A DNA stretch of 64,000 nt from Embleya hyalina (lineage in GTDB: Bacteria; Actinomycetota; Actinomycetes; Streptomycetales; Streptomycetaceae), in contig NZ_BIFH01000047.1 of assembly GCF_003967355.1 (NCBI RefSeq), positions 1 through 64,000 of the forward strand, written 5' to 3'. Made by a program: the position numbers and the translations under genes. The notes beneath the pieces were generated by a model that was given only the letters and a program-made list of their open reading frames with translations, was not told where the DNA came from and made no database searches. Numbering within the stretch: the first letter of the stretch is position 1; every line of letters starts with the position of its first letter. This document shows positions 26,406 to 35,528 of the stretch, in pieces.

Positions 26406-26999
26406 TCAGAAGGTCACGTCGGAGCAGGAGTAGAACGCGTTGTCGGTGTCGTCGACGTCCCAGACGGCGAAGATCAGCGCGCGGCCGGTGCGGCCGGCCG
26501 GGAGGGTGCCGGTGTGCACCTGGTGCGCGGCGGGCAGGGCACCGTGATACGGGACGGTCAGGAACGGGGTGCTCTCGATCTGGGCGCGACTGATCGGGGT
26601 CGCGGGGTTCCAGGTCGGCTTGGTGATGTAGTAGCGGAACGAGGTGGTCGAGTGCCGGGCCTCGATCTCCCAGGTGAAGCTGAACGAGGCGCCGGAGGTG
26701 AGCGGGGTGGTCGGCCAGGCGCCGTTGCGCGGGTTGTCGAGCGGGGCCCAGCGGCCGTCCGCGCCTGCGCACAGCTGCCCGTCGGGCGGTCCGCCCGCGG
26801 GGTAACCCTTGGGACCCTCGACGCTCTGCGGCTCCCACTGGATGTCGCCGCAGCGCTTGACCTTGCCCTCGCCGCACAGCGCGGAGCGGCTGGCCGGGCT
26901 GGAGATGTACCCGTGGGCGGAGGCGGAGGACGCCGGCAGCAGGAACGGCAGGGCGAGCACCGAAGCGCTCAGCGTGGCCAGGATGGTGCTCTTGCGCAT
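26406..26999 (-). CDS. Secreted AA10 lytic polysaccharide monooxygenase
   Basis: Copper-dependent oxygenase of 197 aa that cleaves chitin or cellulose oxidatively outside the cell. A Sec signal ends at ASSASA, leaving His29 (HGYISSPASR) as the mature N-terminus, the first histidine of the copper brace. The second is expected in IEARHSTTSFRYY. The domain continues with WNPATPISRAQIE and ends WDVDDTDNAFYSCSDVTF, so there is no carbohydrate-binding module. ATG 26999 follows GAGGAG. The family and a DasR-like operator upstream both point to chitin. Confidence 0.93.
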   Translation of the reverse strand: MRKSTILATLSASVLALPFLLPASSASAHGYISSPASRSALCGEGKVKRCGDIQWEPQSVEGPKGYPAGGPPDGQLCAGADGRWAPLDNPRNGAWPTTPLTSGASFSFTWEIEARHSTTSFRYYITKPTWNPATPISRAQIESTPFLTVPYHGALPAAHQVHTGTLPAGRTGRALIFAVWDVDDTDNAFYSCSDVTF

Positions 27000-27253
27000 C
27001 GAACTTCTCCTCGTGAACGAAGTCGTGCCGGGACGGGCAGACTCGTTCGGACGCGGCCTCGAAACGGTCCGCGCGCGTGCGCACGTGCGCCGGAGCGCGG
27101 ATGTCGCGAGTCGATGGGACGTCGACATCCGCATCCGAACGTGGAACCACACGGTCCGGGTGCGGATCGTGTCGGGTGCGACCTGCGCGAGTCGCGTGCC
27201 TTCGTTACCGGGGGCGCTCTTTCACGCTAGAAGCGGAGATTCCGGTCGGTCAA

Positions 27254-27265
27254 TGGTCTGGACCA
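27254..27265. promoter_or_regulatory. DasR-like operator (dre) upstream of the LPMO gene
   Basis: AATGGTCTGGACCACGT (27252-27268) contains TGGTCTGGACCA. It closely matches the streptomycete dre consensus built on TGGTCTAGACCA, which the GlcNAc-responsive repressor DasR binds at chitin-utilisation genes. It lies 255 bp upstream of the LPMO start, in the gap after the phzF-like gene. Confidence 0.6.
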
Positions 27266-27367
27266 CGTGCGGCACAAATTGGCGAACCCGGATCGGCGCG
27301 TTCGACGGCGGCCCGGCGGCGCGAGGGCCCGGCGGCGCGGTCGGGCGGCGGCGCCGGACGCACGGGC

Positions 27368-28327
27368 TCAGCCGGCCGGGTCGGGGATCGGGACGGCCGG
27401 GCCGGAGACGCGGACGCGGGGGTCGTGCTCGTCGAGGTCGACGGTGAGTACGCCGGGGCGGCCGAGGTCGTCGCCCTGGTGCAGGGTGAGCGTGGCCCGC
27501 GCGGGGACCAGGGCCAGGGCGCGCAGGTAGTGGCCGAGGGCCGCCGCGGCGGCGCCGGTGGCCGGGTCCTCGATCACGCCGCCGACCGGGAACGGGTCGC
27601 GGACGTGGAAGGTGTCCGCCGAGGTGCGTCGGACCAGTTGCAGTGTGGTCAGGTCGCGGGCCCGCATGAAGGCGGCGAGGCCGTCGAAGTCGTAGTCCAG
27701 GTCGGCCAGGCGGGACCGGGTCGCGGCGGCCAGGATCAGGTGGTGGGCACCGGCGTAGGCGTAGCCGGGCGGCAGTTCGGGGTCGAGGTCGTCGGCGCTC
27801 CAGCCGAGCAGGGCCAGCGCCTCGGCGACGTCGGCGGCCGGGGCGGGGGTGTGGTGCGGCTCGACGCTGGTCAGCGTGGCGCGGAGGCGGCCGTCGGGGC
27901 CGGGGGTGACGTCGACCGGGACGAGGCCGGCCCGGGTGGTGAAGGCGAGCGGGCCGGGGCCGATGCGTTCGGCGAGGGCGATCGCGGCGGCGATGGTGGC
28001 GTGGCCGCAGAAGGAGACCTCGGCGAGGGGGCTGAAGTAGCGGACGGTGTAGGCGCGGGGGGTGGTGGGTGCGGCTTCGGTTGTTGCGGGTTCGGCTTCG
28101 GCTTCGGCTTCGGGTTCGGGTTCGGCTTCGGGTTCGGCTTCGGGTTCGGTTCGGGTGAGGAACGCTGTTTCGGAGTAGCCGAGTTCGGCGGCGATCGTGA
28201 GCATGTCCCGGTCGGTCAGTGCGCCGGCGTCCAGGACCACGCCGGCGGGGTTGCCGCCGTTCGGGTCGGTGGAGAAGGCGGTGTAGCGAAGCGGGGCGTC
28301 GGTGGGTGCCGGGTCCGGTGTCGTCAT
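27368..28327 (-). CDS. PhzF-family isomerase/epimerase-like protein with acidic insert
   Basis: Protein of 319 aa with the diaminopimelate-epimerase-like PhzF fold. It shows GGNPAGVVLD near residue 25, the catalytic Glu in YSETAFL (E53), FCGHATIAAAIALAE and EDPATGAAAAALGHY. Between residues 60 and 88 a low-complexity insert of alternating Glu/Ala/Pro (EPEAEPEAEP and so on), encoded by a hexamer-type DNA repeat, interrupts the usual short loop. ATG 28327 is chosen over a TTG four codons upstream. The substrate is unknown, and the insert lies in a surface loop, so function is probably kept. Confidence 0.88.
   Translation of the reverse strand: MTTPDPAPTDAPLRYTAFSTDPNGGNPAGVVLDAGALTDRDMLTIAAELGYSETAFLTRTEPEAEPEAEPEPEAEAEAEPATTEAAPTTPRAYTVRYFSPLAEVSFCGHATIAAAIALAERIGPGPLAFTTRAGLVPVDVTPGPDGRLRATLTSVEPHHTPAPAADVAEALALLGWSADDLDPELPPGYAYAGAHHLILAAATRSRLADLDYDFDGLAAFMRARDLTTLQLVRRTSADTFHVRDPFPVGGVIEDPATGAAAAALGHYLRALALVPARATLTLHQGDDLGRPGVLTVDLDEHDPRVRVSGPAVPIPDPAG
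28078..28147. repeat. Hexamer-type coding repeat (GGTTCG/GCTTCG)
   Basis: About ten head-to-tail copies of the hexamers GGTTCG and GCTTCG on the + strand. They are read on the minus strand as Glu-Pro and Glu-Ala codons inside the phzF-like gene. It is likely a slippage-prone microsatellite of six-base period that keeps the frame. Confidence 0.85.
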
Positions 28328-28418
28328 GTCGCAGGGCAACGCCGCCGGGTGGCGGGACGATTCCCGGAGCCGGTGGCCGTCCGGGCGGCAATCGGCCGCC
28401 CGGCGGCGGGCCGTGGGG

Positions 28419-29585
28419 TCAGGCGTGGGCGGCGAGTCGCCAGAACGCGCGCATCGGGGCGGGCGGGGTGGGGCCCGCGAGTTGTACCTGGGTGAACAGG
28501 ATGGCGGTGGTGCCGGTCGCCGGGACGATGTGGGCCGTGGTGCCGGTGCCGCCGATCCATCCGTAGCGGCCGGGGACGTTCCACGGGTTGACGGCCTCGA
28601 TGTCGACGGAGCCGCCGAAGCCCCACCCCTGGCCCTCCAGGAACAGGTCGGTGGCCTTGCGCTGCGCCTCGGGCAGGTGGTTGGTGGTCATCCGGCGGAT
28701 CGACTCGGGGGAGAGCAGACGCCGCCCGGCGACGGTGCCCTCGGCGAGGAGCAGGCGGGCGAAGGCGTGGTAGTCGTCCACGGTGGAGACCAGGCCGCCG
28801 CCACCGGACGGGAAGGCGGGCGGGGTGCTCCACTGGCCGGTCGGGGCGTCGACGGTGAGGAGGGCGCCGCCGTCCGGGTCGGGGAGGTGGCAGGTGGTGA
28901 ACCGCCCCAGGTCGGCGGGCGGTACCGCGAAGCCGGTGTCGACCATGCCGAGCGGTTCGAACAGTCGTTCCGCGAGGAATTCGGGCAGCGCACGACCGGT
29001 CGCCCGGGCGATCAGTACGCCGAGGATGTCCGAACAGGTGTTGTAGAGCCAGGCCTCGCCCGGCTGGTGGAGCAGCGGGATGTCGGACAGCCGCGCCATC
29101 CACTCGTCGGGCGCGGGCACCTGTTGCGGCTGCGGGGGACCCTGGCCCAGCCGTTCCATCAGCGGGACGAGCGCGGGCAGCGAGAAGTCGCTCGGAAAGC
29201 CGTAGCCGGCCCGGGAGGTGAGCAGGTCGAGCACGGTGATCGGGCGATCGGCGGGGACCACGTCGTCGATCTCGGCGGTGGGGGTGCGGACCACGCTGCG
29301 GTCGGCCAGTTCCGGGAGGAGGTCGTCGACCGGGTCGTCGAAGGTGATCCGGCCGTCGTCGATCAGCATCATCGCCGCGGCGGCGACGACGGGCTTGGTG
29401 AGCGACGCGATGCGGAAGATCGAGTCCCGGGCCATCGGGGCGGTGCCGGCGGTGTCGAGGGAGCCGGCGGCCCGTACCTCGACGCGGTCGCCGCGGGCGA
29501 TCAGGGCGACGGCGCCCGGGAGTGTTCCCTCGGCGATGTGGGTTTCGAGCAGCGTTCGCAGGTCGTCGGGGGTGTTCGGGTTCAT
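28419..29585 (-). CDS. Serine hydrolase, beta-lactamase/EstB family
   Basis: Protein of 388 aa with the class C beta-lactamase/esterase fold. The nucleophile is Ser61 in SLTK (S-x-x-K), the Tyr motif is LYNTCSDILG near residue 182, and the third motif region is GWIGGTGTTAH near 345. Family blocks LLTSRAGYG, PFEPLGM-like LFEPLGMVDTGF and GGGGLVSTVDDYHAFARLLL are present. It has no signal peptide, so it acts in the cytoplasm, most likely as an esterase or peptidase and not as a resistance enzyme. It stands alone. Confidence 0.92.
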   Translation of the reverse strand: MNPNTPDDLRTLLETHIAEGTLPGAVALIARGDRVEVRAAGSLDTAGTAPMARDSIFRIASLTKPVVAAAAMMLIDDGRITFDDPVDDLLPELADRSVVRTPTAEIDDVVPADRPITVLDLLTSRAGYGFPSDFSLPALVPLMERLGQGPPQPQQVPAPDEWMARLSDIPLLHQPGEAWLYNTCSDILGVLIARATGRALPEFLAERLFEPLGMVDTGFAVPPADLGRFTTCHLPDPDGGALLTVDAPTGQWSTPPAFPSGGGGLVSTVDDYHAFARLLLAEGTVAGRRLLSPESIRRMTTNHLPEAQRKATDLFLEGQGWGFGGSVDIEAVNPWNVPGRYGWIGGTGTTAHIVPATGTTAILFTQVQLAGPTPPAPMRAFWRLAAHA

Positions 29586-30093
29586 CGGGTCGGCTCCTCG
29601 GGGGGCGACGTGCGGGTCGGCTCCGTGTGCGCGGCGGCCTCCGTACCGTCGAGTACCGCCGAAAGGGAGACTCCCCGGGGAGGCGCGGAATCATCGCTCC
29701 GACACGGGCGACATCGCGGGCGAACGGCGGTCGGGTCGTGGGACACGGTGGGCGGATCGGTACGGACCGTGTGCCGCGGACGACGTGGGGTGCGGTTCAA
29801 TACCGTGGCCTCGGAATTCAACTGCCTTGGCGTGGAACGTACTTCATGTTCCGGGCGAATTTCCGTGACGCGCCGGGGGGTCCACCGCGTTCTACCTAGT
29901 GGGTGAGCGGGCGGCATGCGGCGCGGGTCCGGCGGGTTGCCGGTCGCGCTCCGTGGCCGCGCCCGTTTCCGGTACGGAAGGGTGCGGAACGGAACGGCCG
30001 CCCGATCCGAGAGGAGAGCGGGTTGCCCGCCGACACCGCTTCGGGGCGGGGCACGACACGTGGTGGAACGGATGTCTAGGAGACAGCAGGCCG
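29586..30093. other. Divergent promoter region
   Basis: 508 bp between the leftward serine hydrolase and the rightward membrane protein. An AT-richer stretch at 29790-29860 is the likely promoter zone. No RNA gene or small protein with a ribosome-binding site was seen. Confidence 0.4.
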
Positions 30094-31104
30094 ATGGGAT
30101 CCCCGGGTTCTGAGGAACAGCAGTTGGCCGCCGCGATGCGCGGGGCGGCGACCGAATTGATCCCGCCCGCGGGGTTGGTCGCGGGCGGGATCACCCGGGG
30201 GCGACGGATGCGCCGGGCGCGTCGGATGCGGATCGGCGCGTCGGCGGTGGCGGTGGTGGCGCTGGGCGGAGCCGCCGCGGTGGTGCTCCCGGGGATGGAC
30301 GACGGCCGGTCGGCGATACGGGCGACGTCGGGCCCGGCGGGCGGGCAGAGCGGTGCGCCCGGGCCGAGTACGAGCCCTCCTTCCGACCCGGCGGCCGTGC
30401 CGCCGGCGGGCCGGGAGGCCGTCTCCCCGCAGGAGATCGCGCGGATCCTGCGGCAGATGCCGATGGGCGACAACATGCGGGACGCCACCGGGGCCGGGAT
30501 CGTGCCGACGGCGGGGGAACCGACGTCGGTGGGTGCGTTCGCCATGGTGTTGGTGGTGAGCAACAAGGGAGCGGCGACGCTGACGGTGACGGTGCAGGCG
30601 AGCGGTCGGGATGCCGCGGGTGACGATTGCGCGGCGGTACGGAAGATGTACCGCCTCTGCGACGTCTTCGTGGAATCCGACGGCACCCACGGCTATCTCG
30701 CGCAGACTCGGCCCGAGGGGCAGACCGTGGACCCCGGGGGCAAGGAACCCTCCGCATGGGCCGCGCAGGTGATCCGACGCGACGGCGTGCGGGTTTCGGC
30801 GACGTCGACGTCGAGGGTCGACGCCGGGACCCTGGGGATTCCGGGCTATGCGATCGTGTCGATCAAGCAGCTCCGGGACATCGTGATGTCGCCGAGTTGG
30901 TCGCTCTGGGTCGAGCCGGAGGTCAATCGGGCCGCGCGGGCGAAGATGCTCGATTTCCGGGAACAGATCCCGACCAGCCTTCCCCGGACGCCGCCGAACC
31001 GGGACCGGCCGAGCAGCACCGCGCTCCCGCCCGCGCCGACGGGCACGCCCTCGCAGTTGCCGGGCGCGGGCTGGGGGAGCGGGGGCGGGGGCGCGGGGCG
31101 GTAG
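30094..31104 (+). CDS. Single-pass membrane protein of unknown function
   Basis: Protein of 336 aa. It has a short cytoplasmic N-terminus with a basic stretch (RGRRMRRARRMRIG), then a membrane helix (GASAVAVVALGGAAAVVLPG, about residues 46-65), a Pro/Ser-rich linker, and an extracytoplasmic domain with two cysteines (DDCAAVRKMYRLCDVFV). It ends in a Gly/Pro-rich tail. This layout resembles the membrane partners often found beside SigE-type sigma factors in streptomycetes, but no sigma gene is adjacent. ATG 30094 follows GGAGA at 30079-30083. The function is unknown. Confidence 0.7.
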   Translation: MGSPGSEEQQLAAAMRGAATELIPPAGLVAGGITRGRRMRRARRMRIGASAVAVVALGGAAAVVLPGMDDGRSAIRATSGPAGGQSGAPGPSTSPPSDPAAVPPAGREAVSPQEIARILRQMPMGDNMRDATGAGIVPTAGEPTSVGAFAMVLVVSNKGAATLTVTVQASGRDAAGDDCAAVRKMYRLCDVFVESDGTHGYLAQTRPEGQTVDPGGKEPSAWAAQVIRRDGVRVSATSTSRVDAGTLGIPGYAIVSIKQLRDIVMSPSWSLWVEPEVNRAARAKMLDFREQIPTSLPRTPPNRDRPSSTALPPAPTGTPSQLPGAGWGSGGGGAGR

Positions 31105-31139
31105 GTGCCTGGTGCCTGGTGCCTGGTACCTGGTGCCGT

Positions 31140-33068
31140 TCAGGCCAGGCGGGTGCAGAGGAGGGCGTCGGGGGTGCCGGACGAGCCGACTCGGCGGGTG
31201 AAGGCGACGCCGGCCGCGTATTCGTCGGCGTTGCACTGGCCCTTGTACGCGCCGGACGCGAACTCGCCGCCCGTGCCGTCGGTGCTGTTCGCGGGGCGGT
31301 TGTCGCCTCGATCGAACCACAGGGTGCGGGCCCGGGTGCCGAGCGCGGCGCCGGCGGGTCGGGTGCACAGGATCGCGGAGACGGTCGCGCCGCGCACGCT
31401 GTACCCGGTGATCGCCATGCCGGTGGGGCACTGGAGCTTGGTGTAGCCCGTCGCCCAGTCGTCGCGCACGTACGATTCGTCGCGCACCACCGTGATGTCG
31501 GCACCCGGCGCGCCGAGGTCGGGGCCGCCGATCGTGGTGCACAGGCCCCGGTTGCCGGTGTGGGCCAGGCCGATGATCCGCTCGCCGTCGGGGCATACGC
31601 CCTTGCGGGCACCGGAGTCCCAGTCCGGTCGGGCGCGCATGCGCAGGGACGGTTGGGCGTCGGTGCTGCCCAGGTCGAGCATGTTCCATCGGGCTGACGG
31701 GGCGATCGGACCGGTGCGGCCGGCGGCGCCGATCAGCCTGGTCCAGGCGGCGGCGCGCCAGTCGTTCGGGTCGTCGAGGATGCCGCCGCGCACGCCGTCG
31801 GGGTCGTAGCGCAGGAGGGCCCAGGAGTCTCCCCGGCCGTTGCCCTTCCAGCCGAGCAACGGCCAGTAGGCGAAGTCGAGATCGCGTGCGACGAGGTAGT
31901 CGGTGAAGTTGGTGAACCAGGCCCGGGCGGCCGGGTCGGTCTCCTCCGCGCCGGTGCCGAACTCGCTGATCCACACGGGGGCGGTGTGGTGTTGCCCGTC
32001 GGTGGTCACGTATTGCGCCGATCGGTCGATCTCGGCGAACAGTTGATCACGCGTCAGGTCCTGGTAGCGGGCGTCGTGGGTCTCGCCGGTGCCGTACGCG
32101 CCGCTGTGGTTGGGGCCGGTGTACCCGTAGAAGTGCGCCGAGTAGACCAGCTTGTTCGGGTCGACGAGGGTGTGCGACAGGGTACGGACCGGGGTCAGGG
32201 TCGGGCGGCCGTGCGGCAGGCCGTCGAGCGGGATGCCGGTCCAGTTGATGCCCTCGACGATGATCAGCAGATCCGGGTTGGCCTCGGTGAGGATGCGGTT
32301 GCCCGCCAGGAGGGAGGCGGCCTGCCAGTCCTTGTCGTTGCCCCAGCCCCAGTTCGGGTCGTCGGTGATGTTGCGGCGGACCTCGTTGTACAGATCGGCG
32401 CCGACGACCCGCTTGTTGGTGCGGTAGCGGCTTGCCATGGTGACCCAGTCGTTCGCTCAGTCGGTGGTGCCGCGCGAGGTGTTCCAGCGTTCGTTGCCGT
32501 CCAGGCCGCAGCACCAACGGGTGGTGCCGGTGTGGTTGTTCAGCACGACCGCGAAGCCGTCGGCGGTCAGCGCGGCGACCACCGCGTCGAAGACCTGGAG
32601 CGGGGTCTTGCCGCGCAGTTCCGGGTTGGCGGCGACCGCGGTGTCGGGTACGGGGGCGCTCGCGTGCACCATTTCGTTGGAGAACGGCAGGCGGATGCTG
32701 TTGACGCCGACCGCGTGGAAGCCGGCCAGGATCGACGGCAGGCTCGCCCGGTCGAGCCCGAGCGGCATGCCGTTCGCGTTCTCGCCGCTGTGGTGGTTGG
32801 CGGGGTCGGCGATGTCGCCGGAGCCGTTCCAGGTGCCCTGGGCGCCCGCCCAGTTGGCGGAACGCAGCTTGAATCGTCGGCCGTCGGCGTCGATGATCCA
32901 GCGGCCGCTGGTGGAGAGGGGGGCGGCCCAGGACACGGCGCTCGGGGCGGCGGGGGTGGCGGGGGTGGCGGCGGCGTCGGCTCGGGTGGTGCTCAGGAGG
33001 CTGCCGGTGAGCGCGGCGACGGCGGCGCAGGCGGCGAGGGCGAGCGATCGGTGCCGGTTGCGATGCAT
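31140..33068 (-). pseudogene. GH5-type cellulase interrupted by an in-frame TGA
   Basis: A secreted glycoside hydrolase of 643 codons split by one TGA at codon 204 (32457-32459) with no change of frame. Upstream: signal peptide (ending TTRADA) and the first half of the barrel, with VGVNSIRLPFSNEM and LNNHTGTTRWCCG. Downstream, in the same frame, ANDWVTMASRYRTNKRVVGA continues directly. The proton-donor Glu (DLYNEVR, codon 229) and nucleophile Glu (WISEFGTG, codon 369) both lie after the stop. The last about 150 codons form a Cys-rich accessory domain. The codon before the gap suggests TGG (Trp) mutated to TGA. Unless read through, the enzyme is inactive. Confidence 0.82.
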
Positions 33069-33443
33069 GGGTACCTGCCTCGGTGAGGGGTTTCGGGGTC
33101 AGGCCGTTCGACCGGCCGCCGGCGGAAACACCGGCGACCTCGCCTCGACACGCACGTCCCCGCGGACCCGGCCGATCGAACCGGCCCACAAGGCGGCGAA
33201 CGAGCCGCGTCCATGGCCGCGCACGGCCACGGCCACCCGACCCTCCCACCCCCAACCAACGAACTCCAGCCCAACACAGCCCCCTCCGAGCCCCCCAGCC
33301 CCGCCGACCCCGGCCACGCCGACCCCCCAGCCCCCGCCCCGCCTCCCCGGCGCCTACCGCCCCCCGCCCCACGAAGTGACCACTCCCACCCCAACCCGGC
33401 ACGACGCACCCCCACAGATTCGGTAGGCTGTCCTCTCACATCC
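33069..33443. other. Intergenic region, cellulase / tRNA
   Basis: 375 bp of C-rich low-complexity sequence (many CCCC and CCACC runs on the + strand). No gene or CebR-like TGGGAGCGCTCCCA operator was seen. It must contain the promoters of the cellulase remnant and the tRNA. Confidence 0.4.
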
Positions 33444-33517
33444 GGGCGCATAGCTCAGTTGGTTAGAGCACTGCTCTTACAAAGCAGGGGTCGACAGTTC
33501 GAGTCTGTCTGTGCCCA
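33444..33517 (+). tRNA. tRNA-Val (anticodon TAC)
   Basis: A complete cloverleaf: acceptor GGGCGCA/TGTGCCC (one G-U), D-arm GCTC-AGTTGGTTA-GAGC, anticodon arm CTGCT-CTTACAA-AGCAG with anticodon TAC, T-arm GACAG-TTCGAGT-CTGTC, and discriminator A. The CCA end is not encoded (CCC follows). Confidence 0.96.
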
Positions 33518-33526
33518 CCCGATATG

Positions 33527-33556
33527 AAGCCCAGGTCGGTTTGCTGACCTGGGCTT
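33527..33556 (+). terminator. Hairpin terminator after tRNA-Val
   Basis: AAGCCCAGGTC (33527-33537) pairs with GACCTGGGCTT (33546-33556), extended by two more pairs around a TTTG loop, ten bases after the tRNA. Confidence 0.8.
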
Positions 33557-33865
33557 ATCGCTGTGCGTGACGGTGAGTCCGTCCGTTGGAGGGGCGCCCG
33601 GGGTGCGATGTCCCAAGGTGGACCGCGGACTTGGCGCGGTCGCCGTGCGTTCGACATCAGGGGGCCGGTCATCGGGCGGGCTTGGTAGCATCTGCTCGGC
33701 ATCCTGTGCTTCCCGTCGGGTGTGCTCGCGCCCGTAGGGGGCGTCGGTGTGACGGGTTGGTGTCGTCGAGGTCGAGGATGGCTCGATGAGGGGTGGCGAC
33801 GGGGTGGGTCGTGCCCTTCTCATCCCTGTCCGGCGGGCCAAATCCGGTGCGTTAATGTCCGACCC
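33557..33865. other. Intergenic region, nothing recognised
   Basis: About 310 bp between the tRNA terminator and the glycosyltransferase gene. Open frames here lack ribosome-binding sites and coding bias. It presumably holds the glycosyltransferase promoter. Confidence 0.4.
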
Positions 33866-35482
33866 ATGTCTACACCGACACCTCGCGCCGCCATGGGCGG
33901 ACCAGCCGGTCCGTCCTCGGTGACGCCTTTCACGGCCGATGCCGGGGCGCCGTCCCGTGCCGGTCGGATTCTGCGTTCGGTGTGGTTGTGGCCGATGTTG
34001 CTCACCTTCGGTGTGGGGCTCTACAAGGTCGACACCCCGGAGCTCTGGCGCGATGAACTCGCGTCCCTGAGCGCGGCCGATCGTAGTGTTCCGCAGTTGT
34101 TGCGACTGCTGGAGCACGTGGATACCTCCAGCGGCGCGTACTACTTCTTCATGCACTGCTGGATGAAGGTCTTCGGAGACTCGGTCCTGGTGCTCCGGCT
34201 GCCCTCCGTCCTGGCCATGGCGGCCACCGCCGGCTGCCTGGCCGCGATCGGGCGCCGGATGCTCTCGGCGCGGGCCGGTGTCCTGGCGGCGCTGGTGTTC
34301 GCGGTGATTCCGTCGGTCTCCCGCTACGCGCAGGAGGTCCGCTCCTATGCCCTGACCATGTTCATGGTCACCCTCGCGACGCTCATGTTGCTGCGCGCGT
34401 TGGAACAGCCGCGTGCGCGACGGGCGAAGAGGCAGCGGATGTTGCGGTGGTTGCTCTTCGGGGGGAGCGTCGCGGTCGCGGGACTGCTGAGCCTGGTCTC
34501 GCTGGCGGTCCTGCCCGCCTTCGGGGTGCTGACGCTGTTGGAATGGCGACGGCAGCGTGACCGCCGGGTGTTGTGGGGCTTCGTATCGGCCTGCGTCGGC
34601 GGGGTGTCGGTCCTGATCCCGGTGGCCGTGAAGGCGGCCGGCCAGGCCAGTGCCCAGATCTCGTGGATCCCCGAACCGAGCCTGACGGACGTCGGACACC
34701 TCTGGCCGCAGATCGGCTGCTCCTACGCCGTCTCCTACGGCATGGCGGCCTGCCTGGTCCTGCTGTTGCTGCTCGCCGCGTTCCGCCGGATCGACCGCAC
34801 CCAGGCCCTCACCGCGCTGACCCTCGCGGTGCTGCCCGTCGTGGTGGTCTGGCTGGTCTCGCAGGGTGGTCAGTCCTACTGGCTGGCGCGTTACCTGCTG
34901 TTCATCGTGCCGGCCTGGGCACTTGTCGCCGGCGCCGTGCTGTCCTGCCTCGGTCGTGTCGCGGCCGTGTCGGGGTTGGTCGTCGTCACCGCCCTCGGCG
35001 GGACGAATCAGGTGCAACTCCGCGCCCGCGGCTCGCACGACGTCTGGGACTACCCCCACAGCGTGAAGGCCGCCTCGGTCGACTACGAGGCCGCGGCGAA
35101 AGTCATCCAGGCGAATCACCAGCCCGGCGACGGGCTGGTGACCGCGCAGTGGCTCTGGGCGCCGTTCCTCTTCGACGTCGGCCTGCGCTACTACCTGCCC
35201 GAGGGGGAACTCGGACTGCGGAAGCCGGTACTGGCCCAGACCGCCAACAAGGCGGGGCTGCTCGGCCAGGTGGACACCGCCCAGCCACGCCGGCCGATCG
35301 GCAGCGAGCCCCGCCTGTGGCTCGTCACCCTCGTCGTGGGTGAGGAACTGGAGCCGTACCGCTTCATCGCGGGGGACATAGGGGCGGCCCTCCAGGCCCA
35401 CTACCGCATCGAGAAGCAGTGGCGGGTCTCCTCGGGCGCGGAGGTCGCGCTCCTCGTACGGATCCCCTCACCGCCCAAGTAG
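33866..35482 (+). CDS. Glycosyltransferase family 39-like membrane protein
   Basis: Integral membrane protein of 538 aa with about ten to twelve hydrophobic segments. A luminal acidic motif follows the first helix (YKVDTPELWRDELASLSAA), as in lipid-linked-sugar mannosyl- and arabinosyltransferases. A conserved VSRYAQEVRSYALTMFMVTL motif occurs near residue 155. These enzymes use polyprenyl-phosphate sugars to modify proteins or wall polymers outside the membrane. ATG 33866 has only a weak upstream site (CCGACCC), and the frame is open further upstream without support. The convergent neighbour makes polyprenyl-phosphate mannose, the probable donor. Confidence 0.85.
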   Translation: MSTPTPRAAMGGPAGPSSVTPFTADAGAPSRAGRILRSVWLWPMLLTFGVGLYKVDTPELWRDELASLSAADRSVPQLLRLLEHVDTSSGAYYFFMHCWMKVFGDSVLVLRLPSVLAMAATAGCLAAIGRRMLSARAGVLAALVFAVIPSVSRYAQEVRSYALTMFMVTLATLMLLRALEQPRARRAKRQRMLRWLLFGGSVAVAGLLSLVSLAVLPAFGVLTLLEWRRQRDRRVLWGFVSACVGGVSVLIPVAVKAAGQASAQISWIPEPSLTDVGHLWPQIGCSYAVSYGMAACLVLLLLLAAFRRIDRTQALTALTLAVLPVVVVWLVSQGGQSYWLARYLLFIVPAWALVAGAVLSCLGRVAAVSGLVVVTALGGTNQVQLRARGSHDVWDYPHSVKAASVDYEAAAKVIQANHQPGDGLVTAQWLWAPFLFDVGLRYYLPEGELGLRKPVLAQTANKAGLLGQVDTAQPRRPIGSEPRLWLVTLVVGEELEPYRFIAGDIGAALQAHYRIEKQWRVSSGAEVALLVRIPSPPK

Positions 35483-35528
35483 CCGGGGTCGCGGGCCTGG
35501 CCGGTAGGCGGGTTCGGCCCCGTGCCGC

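Noticed and set aside
30094-31104. Anti-sigma factor for a neighbouring SigE-type sigma
   Set aside because: No sigma factor gene is adjacent and no zinc-binding anti-sigma HxxxCxxC motif is present, so the function is left open.
33444-33556. tRNA-Val as an attachment site for an integrated element
   Set aside because: No integrase gene and no second copy of the tRNA 3' end were seen in the window.
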